Shown: piece by piece, positions 27,886-34,942 of the stretch
How positions within the stretch are numbered: position 1 is the stretch's first letter
Layout of the letters: every line of letters begins with the position of its first letter
NCBI RefSeq assembly: GCF_018760735.1
Contig: NZ_JAHHZN010000023.1
Span: 1-64,000, forward strand
Origin: Hymenobacter piscis
GTDB taxonomy: Bacteria > Bacteroidota > Bacteroidia > Cytophagales > Hymenobacteraceae
Reading direction: 5' to 3'
Length of the DNA: 64,000 bases
Translations under genes and position numbers: made by a program
Notes under the pieces: generated by a model
The model's database searches: none
Told to the model about the DNA's origin: nothing
Seen by the model: the letters and a program-made list of their open reading frames with translations, nothing else

Positions 27886-28116
27886 TTAAGGCTTCTTGAT
27901 ATAGCGTGTGTCATTTACATCTAATACCTGTTTTATATCAGCAACATCAATAAATATCTCATCGTCACAACCCATTTCTTTGATTTTAACCCGCACCATA
28001 CCTCCATAAAACCCAATTACGGTCCAGTAAAGGTCGCAGTCAGTAATCCCATTTCTCTTGAATCTGACGTGGTTGCCCACTTTGAGATCAGCCAATGTGT
28101 ATTGGGGCTGCTTCAT
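27886..28116 (-). CDS. Small beta-rich uncharacterised protein
   Basis: A 76-residue protein, MKQPQYTLADLKVGNHVRFK, continuing with WTVIGFYGGMVRVKI and an acidic stretch. The DLKVGNHVRFKRNG pattern resembles small SH3-like barrels found in accessory proteins, a weak resemblance only. It lies 59 bases behind the Fic gene and nine bases before the 81-residue gene on the same strand. No function can be given. Confidence 0.55.
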   Translation of the reverse strand: MKQPQYTLADLKVGNHVRFKRNGITDCDLYWTVIGFYGGMVRVKIKEMGCDDEIFIDVADIKQVLDVNDTRYIKKP

Positions 28117-28175
28117 CTTGAGTAATGTTGCGTGATCAGTCTTAAAGGTACTACGCTTTACAAAACGGTACTGGC

Positions 28176-29246
28176 TTATAATTTCGGACTGCGTCGTTTT
28201 ACCAGCGGTACTTTTTGCTCCTTAAAGGTTCGTTGTGGCTGCTCTAGCTTCACTAGCTGCTGCACACTCTGCGCTAACGCAACCGCGTGCACCATGAGCG
28301 CGGTTTCCTGTTTAAGCACTGGGTGCTTGGAGACTTCCAGGGCTGCCTGCTGAATGCTATTTCCTTGCTCAGCGGCCGTAGCCTGGCCATTTAATACCTG
28401 GCTCATCTGTTGTAGCAGTTGATTACCGCGCGTAGTATCGCCCCGGTCAATATCCCGTAGGGCTCCCCCGATGATATACGCACTAGCCTGCAGTACCCGC
28501 TGCGCTTCCATGCGCTGCATATCGGGCGTGGGCCCAGCCAGCGGCCGCGCCTGGCTGGGGTCGCGCCAGTGGGCGGCTTCCGGGCCCGGTAGTGGGGTAA
28601 TACCCGAGCGTAGGAGTAAAGTCAGCGGTTCCAGATTCTTCGCCGGCTGCCCGGGCCCGTGGGGCCGGATGATAGCTAAGTCGCGCGCGTTGTTGAGCTG
28701 AGCAGCCGCGGCCGGCCTTAATTCGACCTGGTACCCGGCCTGCCGGCCCAGCACGGCCAGTACTCCCTGAATCGTGCGCCCGTTGCCCTCGCGGAAGGTG
28801 TGCGCATGATTGTACTGGTCGAAGTAGTATGCTGTACGTTCAGCGAACTGCGCCGGGCTTAAGCCTCGTAGGGTATTTTCCTGTTGCAGTTGGGCGCCAA
28901 TAGCATCCAGCCGCTGGTCGAGCTGCGCGTAGGGCGCGTACCGCATCATGTCGCCCTGCGGATTGAGCACGAAGGCCGGTTTCTGCCCCTGAAAAGGCCC
29001 TTCGGGTCCGTGGGCCCGGGTTTGGCCGGCCCAGTCATACACGTCCTGAAACAGGGTGTGGTGGATCTGCTTCAGGTGCGCGGCGTTGAACTGGCCGGGT
29101 ATCTCCAACGTGCCCGCCAGCAATTGGGCCATGATCGGAATGGAATAGTCCGCTTCTACCTGGCGCAGCTGCTCGGCGTTGGTAATGCCCAGCCGATTGT
29201 AGATAATCTGGTCGCGGGCGTTGAAGAATCCGTCCTGAATAGCCAC
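28176..29246 (-). CDS. Fic-domain AMP-transferase toxin with helical C-terminal extension
   Basis: The first about 200 residues are a Fic/FIDO domain: YDWAGQTRAHGPEGPFQ (substrate-binding flap region) and the catalytic loop HTFREGNGRT with His149, Glu153, Asn155 and Arg157, fully matching HxFx(D/E)GN(G/K)R. Such enzymes AMPylate target proteins (topoisomerases for VbhT/FicT). Residues about 240-356 form a helical, glutamine-rich and then basic extension that I do not recognise; it occupies the place of the BID secretion domain in VbhT. The start is GTG 29246. A VbhA-like antitoxin gene lies upstream with a terminator between. The toxin has every catalytic residue, so it should be active when free. 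Confidence 0.88.
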   Translation of the reverse strand: MAIQDGFFNARDQIIYNRLGITNAEQLRQVEADYSIPIMAQLLAGTLEIPGQFNAAHLKQIHHTLFQDVYDWAGQTRAHGPEGPFQGQKPAFVLNPQGDMMRYAPYAQLDQRLDAIGAQLQQENTLRGLSPAQFAERTAYYFDQYNHAHTFREGNGRTIQGVLAVLGRQAGYQVELRPAAAAQLNNARDLAIIRPHGPGQPAKNLEPLTLLLRSGITPLPGPEAAHWRDPSQARPLAGPTPDMQRMEAQRVLQASAYIIGGALRDIDRGDTTRGNQLLQQMSQVLNGQATAAEQGNSIQQAALEVSKHPVLKQETALMVHAVALAQSVQQLVKLEQPQRTFKEQKVPLVKRRSPKL

Positions 29247-29261
29247 AAGCTGCTGGTCTAG

Positions 29262-29298
29262 TAAAAAATAACCCGTCCGGGTTCAGCCCGGACGGGTT
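29262..29298 (-). terminator. Rho-independent terminator between antitoxin and fic genes
   Basis: A perfect 12-base stem (aacccgtccggg at 29270-29281 with cccggacgggtt at 29287-29298) closes a 5-base loop. On the minus strand it is followed directly by attttttact, a T6 run. It sits 16 bases upstream of the fic start and 20 bases after the antitoxin stop, so antitoxin transcripts would mostly end before the toxin. Confidence 0.8.
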
Positions 29299-29317
29299 TC
29301 GATGTTCCAGGCGGGCC

Positions 29318-29620
29318 TTAGGTCAGAAAGTCCTGCTCCGGCTGCATTTCCGCGCGGCGCGGAGTGATAGTAGGGGTGCTACTAGTTCCGGAAGTAGCCT
29401 GGGCGGCTGCCGCTGCTACGCGGGGGGCATCCTGGCGCCGCAACTCCTCGGTGACGCCTTGCAGGGTCAGCTCCCCTGCCACGTAGCGGGCATACAGCGC
29501 TTCCGCCCGGACACTGGGCACGGCTCCCTGCGCCACGCTCCAGGCCCGGGCATTATCGATTAGCTCCTGCCGCTGGGCCGGGGTTTTCTCCCGCTCGGAA
29601 AAGGTGATGGGCTCTTGCAT
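29318..29620 (-). CDS. VbhA-like antitoxin, probable partner of the Fic toxin
   Basis: A 100-residue protein. Residues 23-51 (NARAWSVAQGAVPSVRAEAL, then YARYVAGEL) align without gaps to my recollection of the VbhA antitoxin fold (NALAS...EG...VGEL), a three-helix protein whose first helix plugs the Fic active site. At the inhibitory S/T-x-x-x-E-G motif the residues here are W27 and Q31-G32, so the key glutamate appears to be glutamine. The C-terminal 40 residues are Ala/Thr/Pro-rich and look disordered. Its position just upstream of fic supports the pairing; its inhibitory mechanism is uncertain. Confidence 0.6.
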   Translation of the reverse strand: MQEPITFSEREKTPAQRQELIDNARAWSVAQGAVPSVRAEALYARYVAGELTLQGVTEELRRQDAPRVAAAAAQATSGTSSTPTITPRRAEMQPEQDFLT

Positions 29621-29692
29621 AATGGGACTGATTAAGCGCGTGAGTACACTGTAAGTAACGTTTTTACTGGCCGAAAGGCTCCCACTGGAGGC

Positions 29693-30049
29693 CTATTCGG
29701 CATTTGCCAGAAACTGCAGCTGGGCGCGAAACGTGGCCAGGGCTTCGGCATCCGGCAGCAGAAAGCACGGCGTCTTACTGGCCGGTGGGTACTGCAACAG
29801 CTCGGTGGGCACCGCCAGGCAGCTCAGCAGCCGCTGGAGCAGGCGCGGCTCCTCGCGTTTGAGCTTGCCGTTTTTCAGGTTGATGATGTTGGGGTACGTG
29901 AGCTGATGCGCCGCGCAAAAGGGCTTCAAGCCCCCGTTGCCCAGCATTTTCAACCGCCCCTGCGCGTAGCAAAGCGCCTCGGCGTAGGACACGGTCAGCT
30001 GTAAGTCGGGGAAGGGCAGCGGGGCTACTACCAAGCATTCTGCTTCCAT
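29693..30049 (-). CDS. Putative HTH protein of the plasmid backbone
   Basis: A 118-residue protein. Its centre (LKPFCAAHQLTYPNIINLKN, then GKLKREEPRLLQRLLSCL) has the look of a degenerate helix-turn-helix like those of XRE-type regulators, flanked by hydrophobic helices. It is the first gene upstream of the antitoxin (73 bases) on the same strand and may regulate the toxin-antitoxin pair or copy number. The family assignment is weak. A shifted frame at 29775-30113 reads as low-complexity arginine/alanine sequence and was not chosen. Confidence 0.5.
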   Translation of the reverse strand: MEAECLVVAPLPFPDLQLTVSYAEALCYAQGRLKMLGNGGLKPFCAAHQLTYPNIINLKNGKLKREEPRLLQRLLSCLAVPTELLQYPPASKTPCFLLPDAEALATFRAQLQFLANAE

Positions 30050-30293
30050 GTGGGTTCAGGAGTAAGCGGGTCGGGGTAGTCGTCGCGGCGGCCTGCGCAG
30101 CATCTAGACCCAACTGTTGGCCTATAATTTCCGGTGCCTTCGCAACCCGGTGAACACTACGAAGCTACCAACTGCGGGCAGGCCCGGGGCGAAAAAAGGA
30201 CGAATGGTAAAAAGTTAGCCGCGAAATGCACCACGACTACGCGAACGGCTCCACGCGTACTCTCCAGAAGACCAATGAGTGCCAGGTCGCGCC

Positions 30294-30626
30294 TCAGTGC
30301 TGCTGCTTGGGGCGCCCCAGCTGCGGCGCCGGCACCGCTACGGGATGCTGCATCTGGTAGTAGGCCAGTTCAAACACGGTGGGCAGGTCTAGCTTGGCTA
30401 GCTCGGCCAGACGCTGGAGCTCTTCCAGGGTAGCGGTTTCGGGCCGCTGCATGCGCAGGGCCAGGGTGCGCGGCACCACTTTCCAGGCCTCCGATACCTC
30501 CTTGCGGGTACCCAGCGAATGAATCAGCTCCGCCAGCGAGCGGCAGGCCACGGGCACTTTACGGGGCTGCTCGCGTTCCAAGGGCAGCACCTGAACGGTA
30601 AGCGGCGCGGTTGTAGGGGTCTTCAT
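30294..30626 (-). CDS. Putative small DNA-binding protein of the plasmid backbone
   Basis: A 110-residue protein beginning MKTPTTAPLTVQVLPLEREQ. Its central part (LAELIHSLGTRKEVSEAWKV, then TATLEELQRLAELAKLDLPT) looks like two helix pairs of the kind found in small phage-repressor-like proteins. It is encoded just left of the origin region and reads away from it. A plasmid control function is plausible by position only. From 30050 to 30293 I see no gene. Confidence 0.5.
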   Translation of the reverse strand: MKTPTTAPLTVQVLPLEREQPRKVPVACRSLAELIHSLGTRKEVSEAWKVVPRTLALRMQRPETATLEELQRLAELAKLDLPTVFELAYYQMQHPVAVPAPQLGRPKQQH

Positions 30627-30673
30627 GCTGTAAAAGAAAGAAGCTAAATTGGCATAATTACGGCCCGGCGCAA

Positions 30674-30793
30674 TTATCGCATAAGAGGTGGCGTTTCTCC
30701 CTCGGTTTCCAACTTATAATACGTGGTTTTTCCATTGGCTACTGCTGCCCTGATGCCCGTCTCCCTGGCGGCTGGCAGGAAGCAGTCAACCAT
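30674..30793 (-). CDS. Possible very small protein at the edge of the origin region
   Basis: A 39-residue frame from ATG 30793 (MVDCFLPAARETGIRAAVAN then GKTTYYKLETEG) to TAA 30674-30676. The frame is open further upstream (to about 30889, through an iteron copy) without another good start, so this may be the surviving end of a longer gene. The composition is protein-like, but I recognise no family. Confidence 0.25.
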   Translation of the reverse strand: MVDCFLPAARETGIRAAVANGKTTYYKLETEGETPPLMR

Positions 30794-30870
30794 AGAGTTG
30801 GTTCTTCCCCCTACCCGATCACCGCCCACTTCGGCCAGTGAGTCAGTAGCAAAAAGGTAGCTGCCGATTA

Positions 30871-31233
30871 GCGAAAGGATAGTTTTTGTAAGTCAACTCT
30901 CCGGCTTCATGCTCTAGCTTCTCCACTGACGTGAGGCATGGTCCGGCAGTGCAAACCGCATATTGTCCTTGGTAAACAAACGTTTCCAGCTAATTGAAGC
31001 AGTTTTTAGGGTTATTTCCCAGCATCCAGGAGAAGCCGAAAGGATAGAAATGGTAAGTCAAACAAGGATGTGTCGCGGCCCCTTTAGCCCTAGTCTGACA
31101 GGAATAGTGCCCTCAGGTACTGGAAACGCTTACCATTTCTATCCTTTCGGCGAAGTCCGGCTGGTCTGGCTTACCATTTCTATCCTTTCGCGCATCCGGA
31201 AACCCGATTAGCCAAACAATTTCTATCCTTTCG
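30871..31233. repeat. Scattered and inverted iterons, left part of the replication origin
   Basis: Copies of the Rep-binding-like repeat gaaaggatagaaatggtaag occur in both orientations. Direct copies are at 30871-30894 (variant gatagtttttgtaag) and about 31038-31060. Inverted copies are at 31129-31149 and 31170-31190 (cttaccatttctatcctttc), with a partial inverted copy at 31219-31233. A degenerate copy may precede the first at about 30853. Inverted copies in plasmid origins often serve in autoregulation or handcuffing. No gene other than the possible 39-residue frame lies in this stretch. Confidence 0.8.
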
Positions 31234-31379
31234 CTAACCAGTTACTAATCGCCGACCAGCTTTGCCGGCCGCTATGCCATAAAACTGTAATTTCTTCTGG
31301 TGCTCTAGTAGCAGCAGAATCAGGTAAAATGGCTCTAGCATAGCCTGAAGGCCGTTTTTATACTATCTTCAGGCCTACT

Positions 31380-31600
31380 GCTGTATAGCATACAGGCCTT
31401 ACAGGCAATAAAAAGTAAAATTTTTCTTTAAATAGTGCAATTCCGTTTTGTGCTAGAATATGCCTTCTGTCTTGTTGTCTTCTTGTCTCGCCCTCCCCGT
31501 TTTGTACCCCCTAAAAGCCTTTTGAAATTCAGACATCAACAACTTTGTGATTTTTTTTTATTTGTCAAGTATTTACTCTATTTGCAGGGTTCACAAGTAA
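31380..31600. other. AT-rich stretch, candidate unwinding region of the origin
   Basis: Between the inverted and direct iteron groups lies a stretch much richer in A and T than the GC-rich backbone (for example agtaaaatttttctttaaat and gattttttttatttgtcaag). This is the arrangement seen at iteron plasmid origins, where the duplex opens beside the Rep-binding array. I found no confident DnaA box by eye. Confidence 0.5.
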
Positions 31601-31627
31601 TTGATCTTCTATATCTTATGCCCTCTT

Positions 31628-31770
31628 AAGGATAGAAATGGTAAGTGAAAGGATAGCTTTCGTAAGCGAGAAAGATAGAAATGGTAAGCGAAAGGATAGA
31701 AATGGTAAGTGAAAGGATAGCTTTCGTAAGTCGAAGGGATAGAGATGGTAAGCGAAAGGATAGAACAGTA
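31628..31770 (+). repeat. Seven phased direct iterons upstream of rep
   Basis: The core ggatag starts at 31630, 31651, 31673 (as agatag), 31694, 31715, 31737 and 31758, giving spacings of 21, 22, 21, 21, 22 and 21 bases, two helical turns each. Two versions mix in the array: ggatagaaatggtaagyg and ggatagctttcgtaagyg; the last copy is partial. Such an array ahead of a Rep_3 gene is the expected binding site for the initiator and sets copy number. The array ends 35 bases before the putative rep -7 box. Confidence 0.92.
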
Positions 31771-31781
31771 GGGAAGGCTTC

Positions 31782-31811
31782 CTTTTAACTGCTGCAAGTT
31801 GCTTATATTTG
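31782..31811 (+). promoter_or_regulatory. Candidate Bacteroidota promoter of rep
   Basis: TATATTTG at 31804-31811 fits the TAnnTTTG -7 element, with TTTT at 31782-31785 as a weak -33 element 18 bases before it. It lies 28 bases upstream of the rep ATG and just after the last iteron, so Rep bound to the array could repress its own gene. Confidence 0.5.
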
Positions 31812-31839
31812 GCTGTAGAAGCTACTTGTCCCCCTCCCC

Positions 31840-32775
31840 ATGAGCGTTCCGGCCACTTCTGAAACTTCCTTCCTGGAAATCCGGCAGCACAATGCCATCA
31901 CCACGGCGCGCTACGAGATGAGCGCCTGCGAGATGGACATTGTCTTCTCGCTTTTGTCGGTGCTGCGCAAGGAAGACAAAGCCGGTACCATCTACCGCAT
32001 CCGGGTTAAGGAGCTGGAGCAGCTAACGGGCCGGGTCTGGAACTATCAGCGCCTGCTGGAAGCTACCTCTAACCTGCGCAGCCGTGAGTACCACATCGAG
32101 GACAACAAGCACGTGCTGCAGGTGGGTCTGCTGGCTTCGGCTCTCTACATCAAGGGCGAGGGAATCATCGAGCTGGAAATCTCGGAGCGCATGCGGCGCT
32201 ACCTGATTGATTTGAAGAACAACTTCACGTCCTACCGCCTGCAGTCGGTATTCAGTTTGTCGAGCAAGTACGCCAAGCGCATCTACCAGATTGCCTCGCA
32301 GTGGAAGGACATCGGGGAAACCAAAACCTTCACCCTAGACGAGTTCAAGATCATGCTCTCGCTCAAGGACCCCAAGGGCCAGGAGCCGGAGCAGTACGAG
32401 AAGATTTCCGCCCTGCAGAAGTACGTGCTCGACGTGGCCACCAACCAGATCAACGAGCACACTGACCTACGCATCAACTACGAGCTGATTAAGAAGGGGC
32501 GCTCTTACCAAAGCATCAAGTTCTTCGTCAACGACCAGGTGCCCCAGCAACTGCCCATTCCCTTCGAGGACGGGGCTGAAGAAGAAAAGCAGCGCCGGGC
32601 CCTGCAGAACCTGGAAGAGCTGGAAATCCGGGACCCAAAACTGGTGAGCCAGATTCTGGGGGATGCCAAGAAGCTAAATGCCCTCTTCTCCTTCTGCTAC
32701 AAGCACAAAACCGGTAAAGTGAAGGCCGACAAGAACCCGGGCGGGTTGTTTCTCAAGATGGTGGGCTTGCGCTAA
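31840..32775 (+). CDS. Rep_3-family plasmid replication initiator
   Basis: A 311-residue initiator of the RepB/Rep_3 family: two winged-helix domains, the first starting at about residue 15 (IRQHNAITTARYEMSACEMD, VFSLLSVLRKED), the second after FTSYRLQSVFSLSSKYAKRI (about residue 125) with the typical LRKMLxLKD-like stretch FTLDEFKIMLSLKD. It ends in an acidic/basic tail. Length and motifs are complete. It should bind the iterons just upstream, open the AT-rich DNA and recruit the host helicase. It defines this window as plasmid-derived. Confidence 0.95.
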   Translation: MSVPATSETSFLEIRQHNAITTARYEMSACEMDIVFSLLSVLRKEDKAGTIYRIRVKELEQLTGRVWNYQRLLEATSNLRSREYHIEDNKHVLQVGLLASALYIKGEGIIELEISERMRRYLIDLKNNFTSYRLQSVFSLSSKYAKRIYQIASQWKDIGETKTFTLDEFKIMLSLKDPKGQEPEQYEKISALQKYVLDVATNQINEHTDLRINYELIKKGRSYQSIKFFVNDQVPQQLPIPFEDGAEEEKQRRALQNLEELEIRDPKLVSQILGDAKKLNALFSFCYKHKTGKVKADKNPGGLFLKMVGLR

Positions 32776-32905
32776 GGCTTGGGCTGCGCGCTGGCGTCGC
32801 CACAATGGTGGCCTTGGTTAAAAGTTTGGTACAAAAGGGAAAGAGCCATAACCTTGGCCCTGGGCATTTGGTCGGTACCGCCCGGGGGCGGCACTTAGCC
32901 CCAGC

Positions 32906-33316
32906 TTACTCTTCATCCTGCGGCGGATAGTCCGGTATCCAGTCATCGGGACTGCCGACAACCGGCGCCGGCGCGGGCTGGTAGGGCTCCAGCTCCCGGC
33001 CGAAGCAGTGGCCCAGCGTGACGCCGGGGCACTGCCGCTGAAACCAGGCGGGAAGCACCTCGGGAGCACACACCACGCCTAGAAAGCCCTCGGCGTGAAA
33101 GTAAGCTTTCACCTCGGCCGGTCCGAAGCCATTCAGGTAGATGTGCACGCGGGCACCGATGGGCGGCACCTCGCCACGGCCGGACCACTGCAGCCCGGCC
33201 GGTAAGCCCGCCAAAGTGGGATACCCTACCCACGCCGGGCAGGCTTGCGGCTCCCCCACCCAGGCAGTGGGGCTAAGAGTGGGCTGACGGGCGGCGGAAG
33301 CGGCAGTAGTTGACAT
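32906..33316 (-). CDS. Plasmid accessory protein of unknown function near ArdC
   Basis: A 136-residue soluble protein. Its centre (VPPIGARVHIYLNGFGPAEV, then KAYFHAEGFLGVVCAPEVLP and WFQRQ) forms a small beta-barrel-like unit of a kind I associate with accessory genes carried next to antirestriction genes on plasmids. The N-terminus is Ala/Pro-rich and the C-terminus acidic (PDDWIPDYPPQDEE). It follows ArdC on the same strand 131 bases on. Overlapping minus-strand frames are arginine-rich shadows. Confidence 0.55.
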   Translation of the reverse strand: MSTTAASAARQPTLSPTAWVGEPQACPAWVGYPTLAGLPAGLQWSGRGEVPPIGARVHIYLNGFGPAEVKAYFHAEGFLGVVCAPEVLPAWFQRQCPGVTLGHCFGRELEPYQPAPAPVVGSPDDWIPDYPPQDEE

Positions 33317-33446
33317 AATGGACTAGTGAATGGTACGTGGTGACATGGCGGCCCCCTTGACGGCTGATGCCGGGGCCGGGTATTTTCCTTTTGTTGGCGC
33401 GCCAGGGTGCCGGCTGACTTATTGCCAGCCGGTACCCTCTCCCCTA

Positions 33447-34355
33447 TCAGGCCGCTTCGGGCAGGGCTTCGGCGCTGCCGGCTTCGTAGCTAGGCACAAT
33501 GCCCAGAATGTGGTTAGCAGCCTTCTGGGCCTGGCTGGCGGCGGAAATAATCAGGCGCTTATCATTGCGCAGGGCCTGCAGCCAATTGGCCAGGTAGGCG
33601 GCGTTGCTGGGTTCCGTTACGGCCAGGTTCAGGCCGGCGGCGTTGCTGAGGAAGGCGGCGCCCAGCTCGGCCACCAATTCTTCCTTGGCGTAGGTTTCGC
33701 TACCGAAAGCGGCCTTTTCCGTGAGCGTGGCCCGGTCAAGGCGCCGGGCGTGGCCGGTGGAGTGGGCCAGCTCGTGAAACAGGGTCGTATAAAAATCCTC
33801 GGGCGTGTGGAAGTTCGCCGGCTCGGGCACGGTTACCGTGTCGGTGCTGGTGCGGTAGTGGGGCTCACTGCCGGCGTAGCGGATGCGGGGGCCACCGGCA
33901 TACCCAGTTACAATCTGCTCGGCGGCCTGCTGGGGCGTGTGCACGCGCTGCACCGGCTCGGGCAGCTTCCACTCCACCCCGTCAATCTGGGCAATGTTGA
34001 AAACGGTGGAATACTGCAGAATGGCCACCTTTTTCTCCTTGCCTTGGGCATCTTCCTTCTTCGATACCTTGAAGAATACCACGGGCATACCCTTCTCGCC
34101 CTTGCGCACCTGGCCACCCAGCTCGCGGGCCTGGTTGTAGGTCAGGTAATAGGGTTGCTCATGCTGGAGCATGGCCAGCAGCAGGGCATTAATGCCTTGA
34201 TACACGTGCTGGCTGCGGTAGTTGCGGGGCGCGCCGCGTTCCGCGTTCCACGACTGTTTCCACGGGGCTACGCCGCTTTCCAGGGCCAGGATAATCCGGT
34301 TGGTGATGATGTCATACACATCGGTGCGGGGGGCGGCAACGGGGGCATTTTTCAT
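33447..34355 (-). CDS. ardC: ArdC-type antirestriction protein with zincin motif
   Basis: A 302-residue protein with the ArdC N-terminal ssDNA-binding domain (DVYDIITNRIILALESGVAP, PWKQSW, NYRSQHVYQGINALLL). A metallopeptidase-like C-terminal domain carries HELAH at 194-198 (FHELAHSTGH) and a downstream Glu in AKEELVAELGAAFL as likely third ligand. ArdC proteins protect incoming single-stranded plasmid DNA from restriction during conjugation. It follows the 87-residue gene by 33 bases, probably in one operon. It fits a plasmid that is, or was, transmissible. Confidence 0.92.
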   Translation of the reverse strand: MKNAPVAAPRTDVYDIITNRIILALESGVAPWKQSWNAERGAPRNYRSQHVYQGINALLLAMLQHEQPYYLTYNQARELGGQVRKGEKGMPVVFFKVSKKEDAQGKEKKVAILQYSTVFNIAQIDGVEWKLPEPVQRVHTPQQAAEQIVTGYAGGPRIRYAGSEPHYRTSTDTVTVPEPANFHTPEDFYTTLFHELAHSTGHARRLDRATLTEKAAFGSETYAKEELVAELGAAFLSNAAGLNLAVTEPSNAAYLANWLQALRNDKRLIISAASQAQKAANHILGIVPSYEAGSAEALPEAA

Positions 34356-34388
34356 AAACCAAAGGCGGGGTAAGTGGTGAGAAAAGCG

Positions 34389-34652
34389 TTAGTAGAGGTA
34401 ATCGGGGTGGGCAGCCGGGCCGAGCTCCCGGACCTCGCGGGCCAGCTGGGCATCTTCCCAGGCCTCGCTTTCCTGCAGGGCCAGCAGCTTCCAGCGCAGC
34501 AGTTGAGTGGCATCGGTACAGGCGCTGAGCAGCGGCTCGGCCTTCTGGCGGCGCTCCGGGCTGAAGGCGGGATGATTGAGCACTTCGCGCAGGTTCCGAC
34601 GAGCCGCAGATACCAGGAGCGCACAAGCAGGGAAAAGAGGCGTTATAGCCAT
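34389..34652 (-). CDS. Small uncharacterised protein upstream of ardC
   Basis: An 87-residue helical protein (SAARRNLREVLNHPAFSPER, ATQLLRWKLLALQESEAWED). No motif is recognised. It lies 33 bases upstream of ardC on the same strand, with a promoter region and a 19-base direct repeat further upstream, so it is probably the first gene of the ardC transcript. Other frames over the same bases are longer but look like arginine/serine-rich shadows. Confidence 0.5.
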   Translation of the reverse strand: MAITPLFPACALLVSAARRNLREVLNHPAFSPERRQKAEPLLSACTDATQLLRWKLLALQESEAWEDAQLAREVRELGPAAHPDYLY

Positions 34653-34715
34653 GACTACCAGATGGTTTCAGGTGCGTTGCTTATGCTTATTAAACGTAAA
34701 GGCACTCCTTATAGT

Positions 34716-34757
34716 TGCTTTTTTAGCTTATTTATTAATGCTTTTTTAGCTTATTTA
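34716..34757. repeat. Perfect 19-base direct repeat in the divergent intergenic region
   Basis: tgcttttttagcttattta occurs at 34716-34734 and again at 34739-34757, four bases apart. It lies in an AT-rich gap between the ardC operon (minus) and the membrane methyltransferase-like gene (plus). It may be a double operator, a replication-slippage duplication or part of a promoter. Confidence 0.7.
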
Positions 34758-34942
34758 TGGCACAGTGATTAGCTTTTTCCCTTTTGTTCTTATCAGGCTT
34801 CTCCCTGGTACCTTGGCGTGATCTGACTGCCGGGCCAATTCAGTTTAGCTGCTGGCGGCGGCTGAACGCCAGCTCCGTTCAACAAGTCTTCGCGGCCGGG
34901 TATTATCTTAGGGCTTCTTACTGCACTCTTTCTCAAACTATA

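Noticed and set aside
31628..31770. Short regularly spaced repeats that could suggest a CRISPR array
   Set aside because: The repeats follow each other without unique spacers, have a 21-22 base period and stand before a Rep_3 gene; they are iterons. No cas gene is present.
33330..34373. Plus-strand frame of 347 codons opposite ardC
   Set aside because: Gly/Val/Leu-rich translation without domains; ardC on the other strand has HELAH and family motifs.
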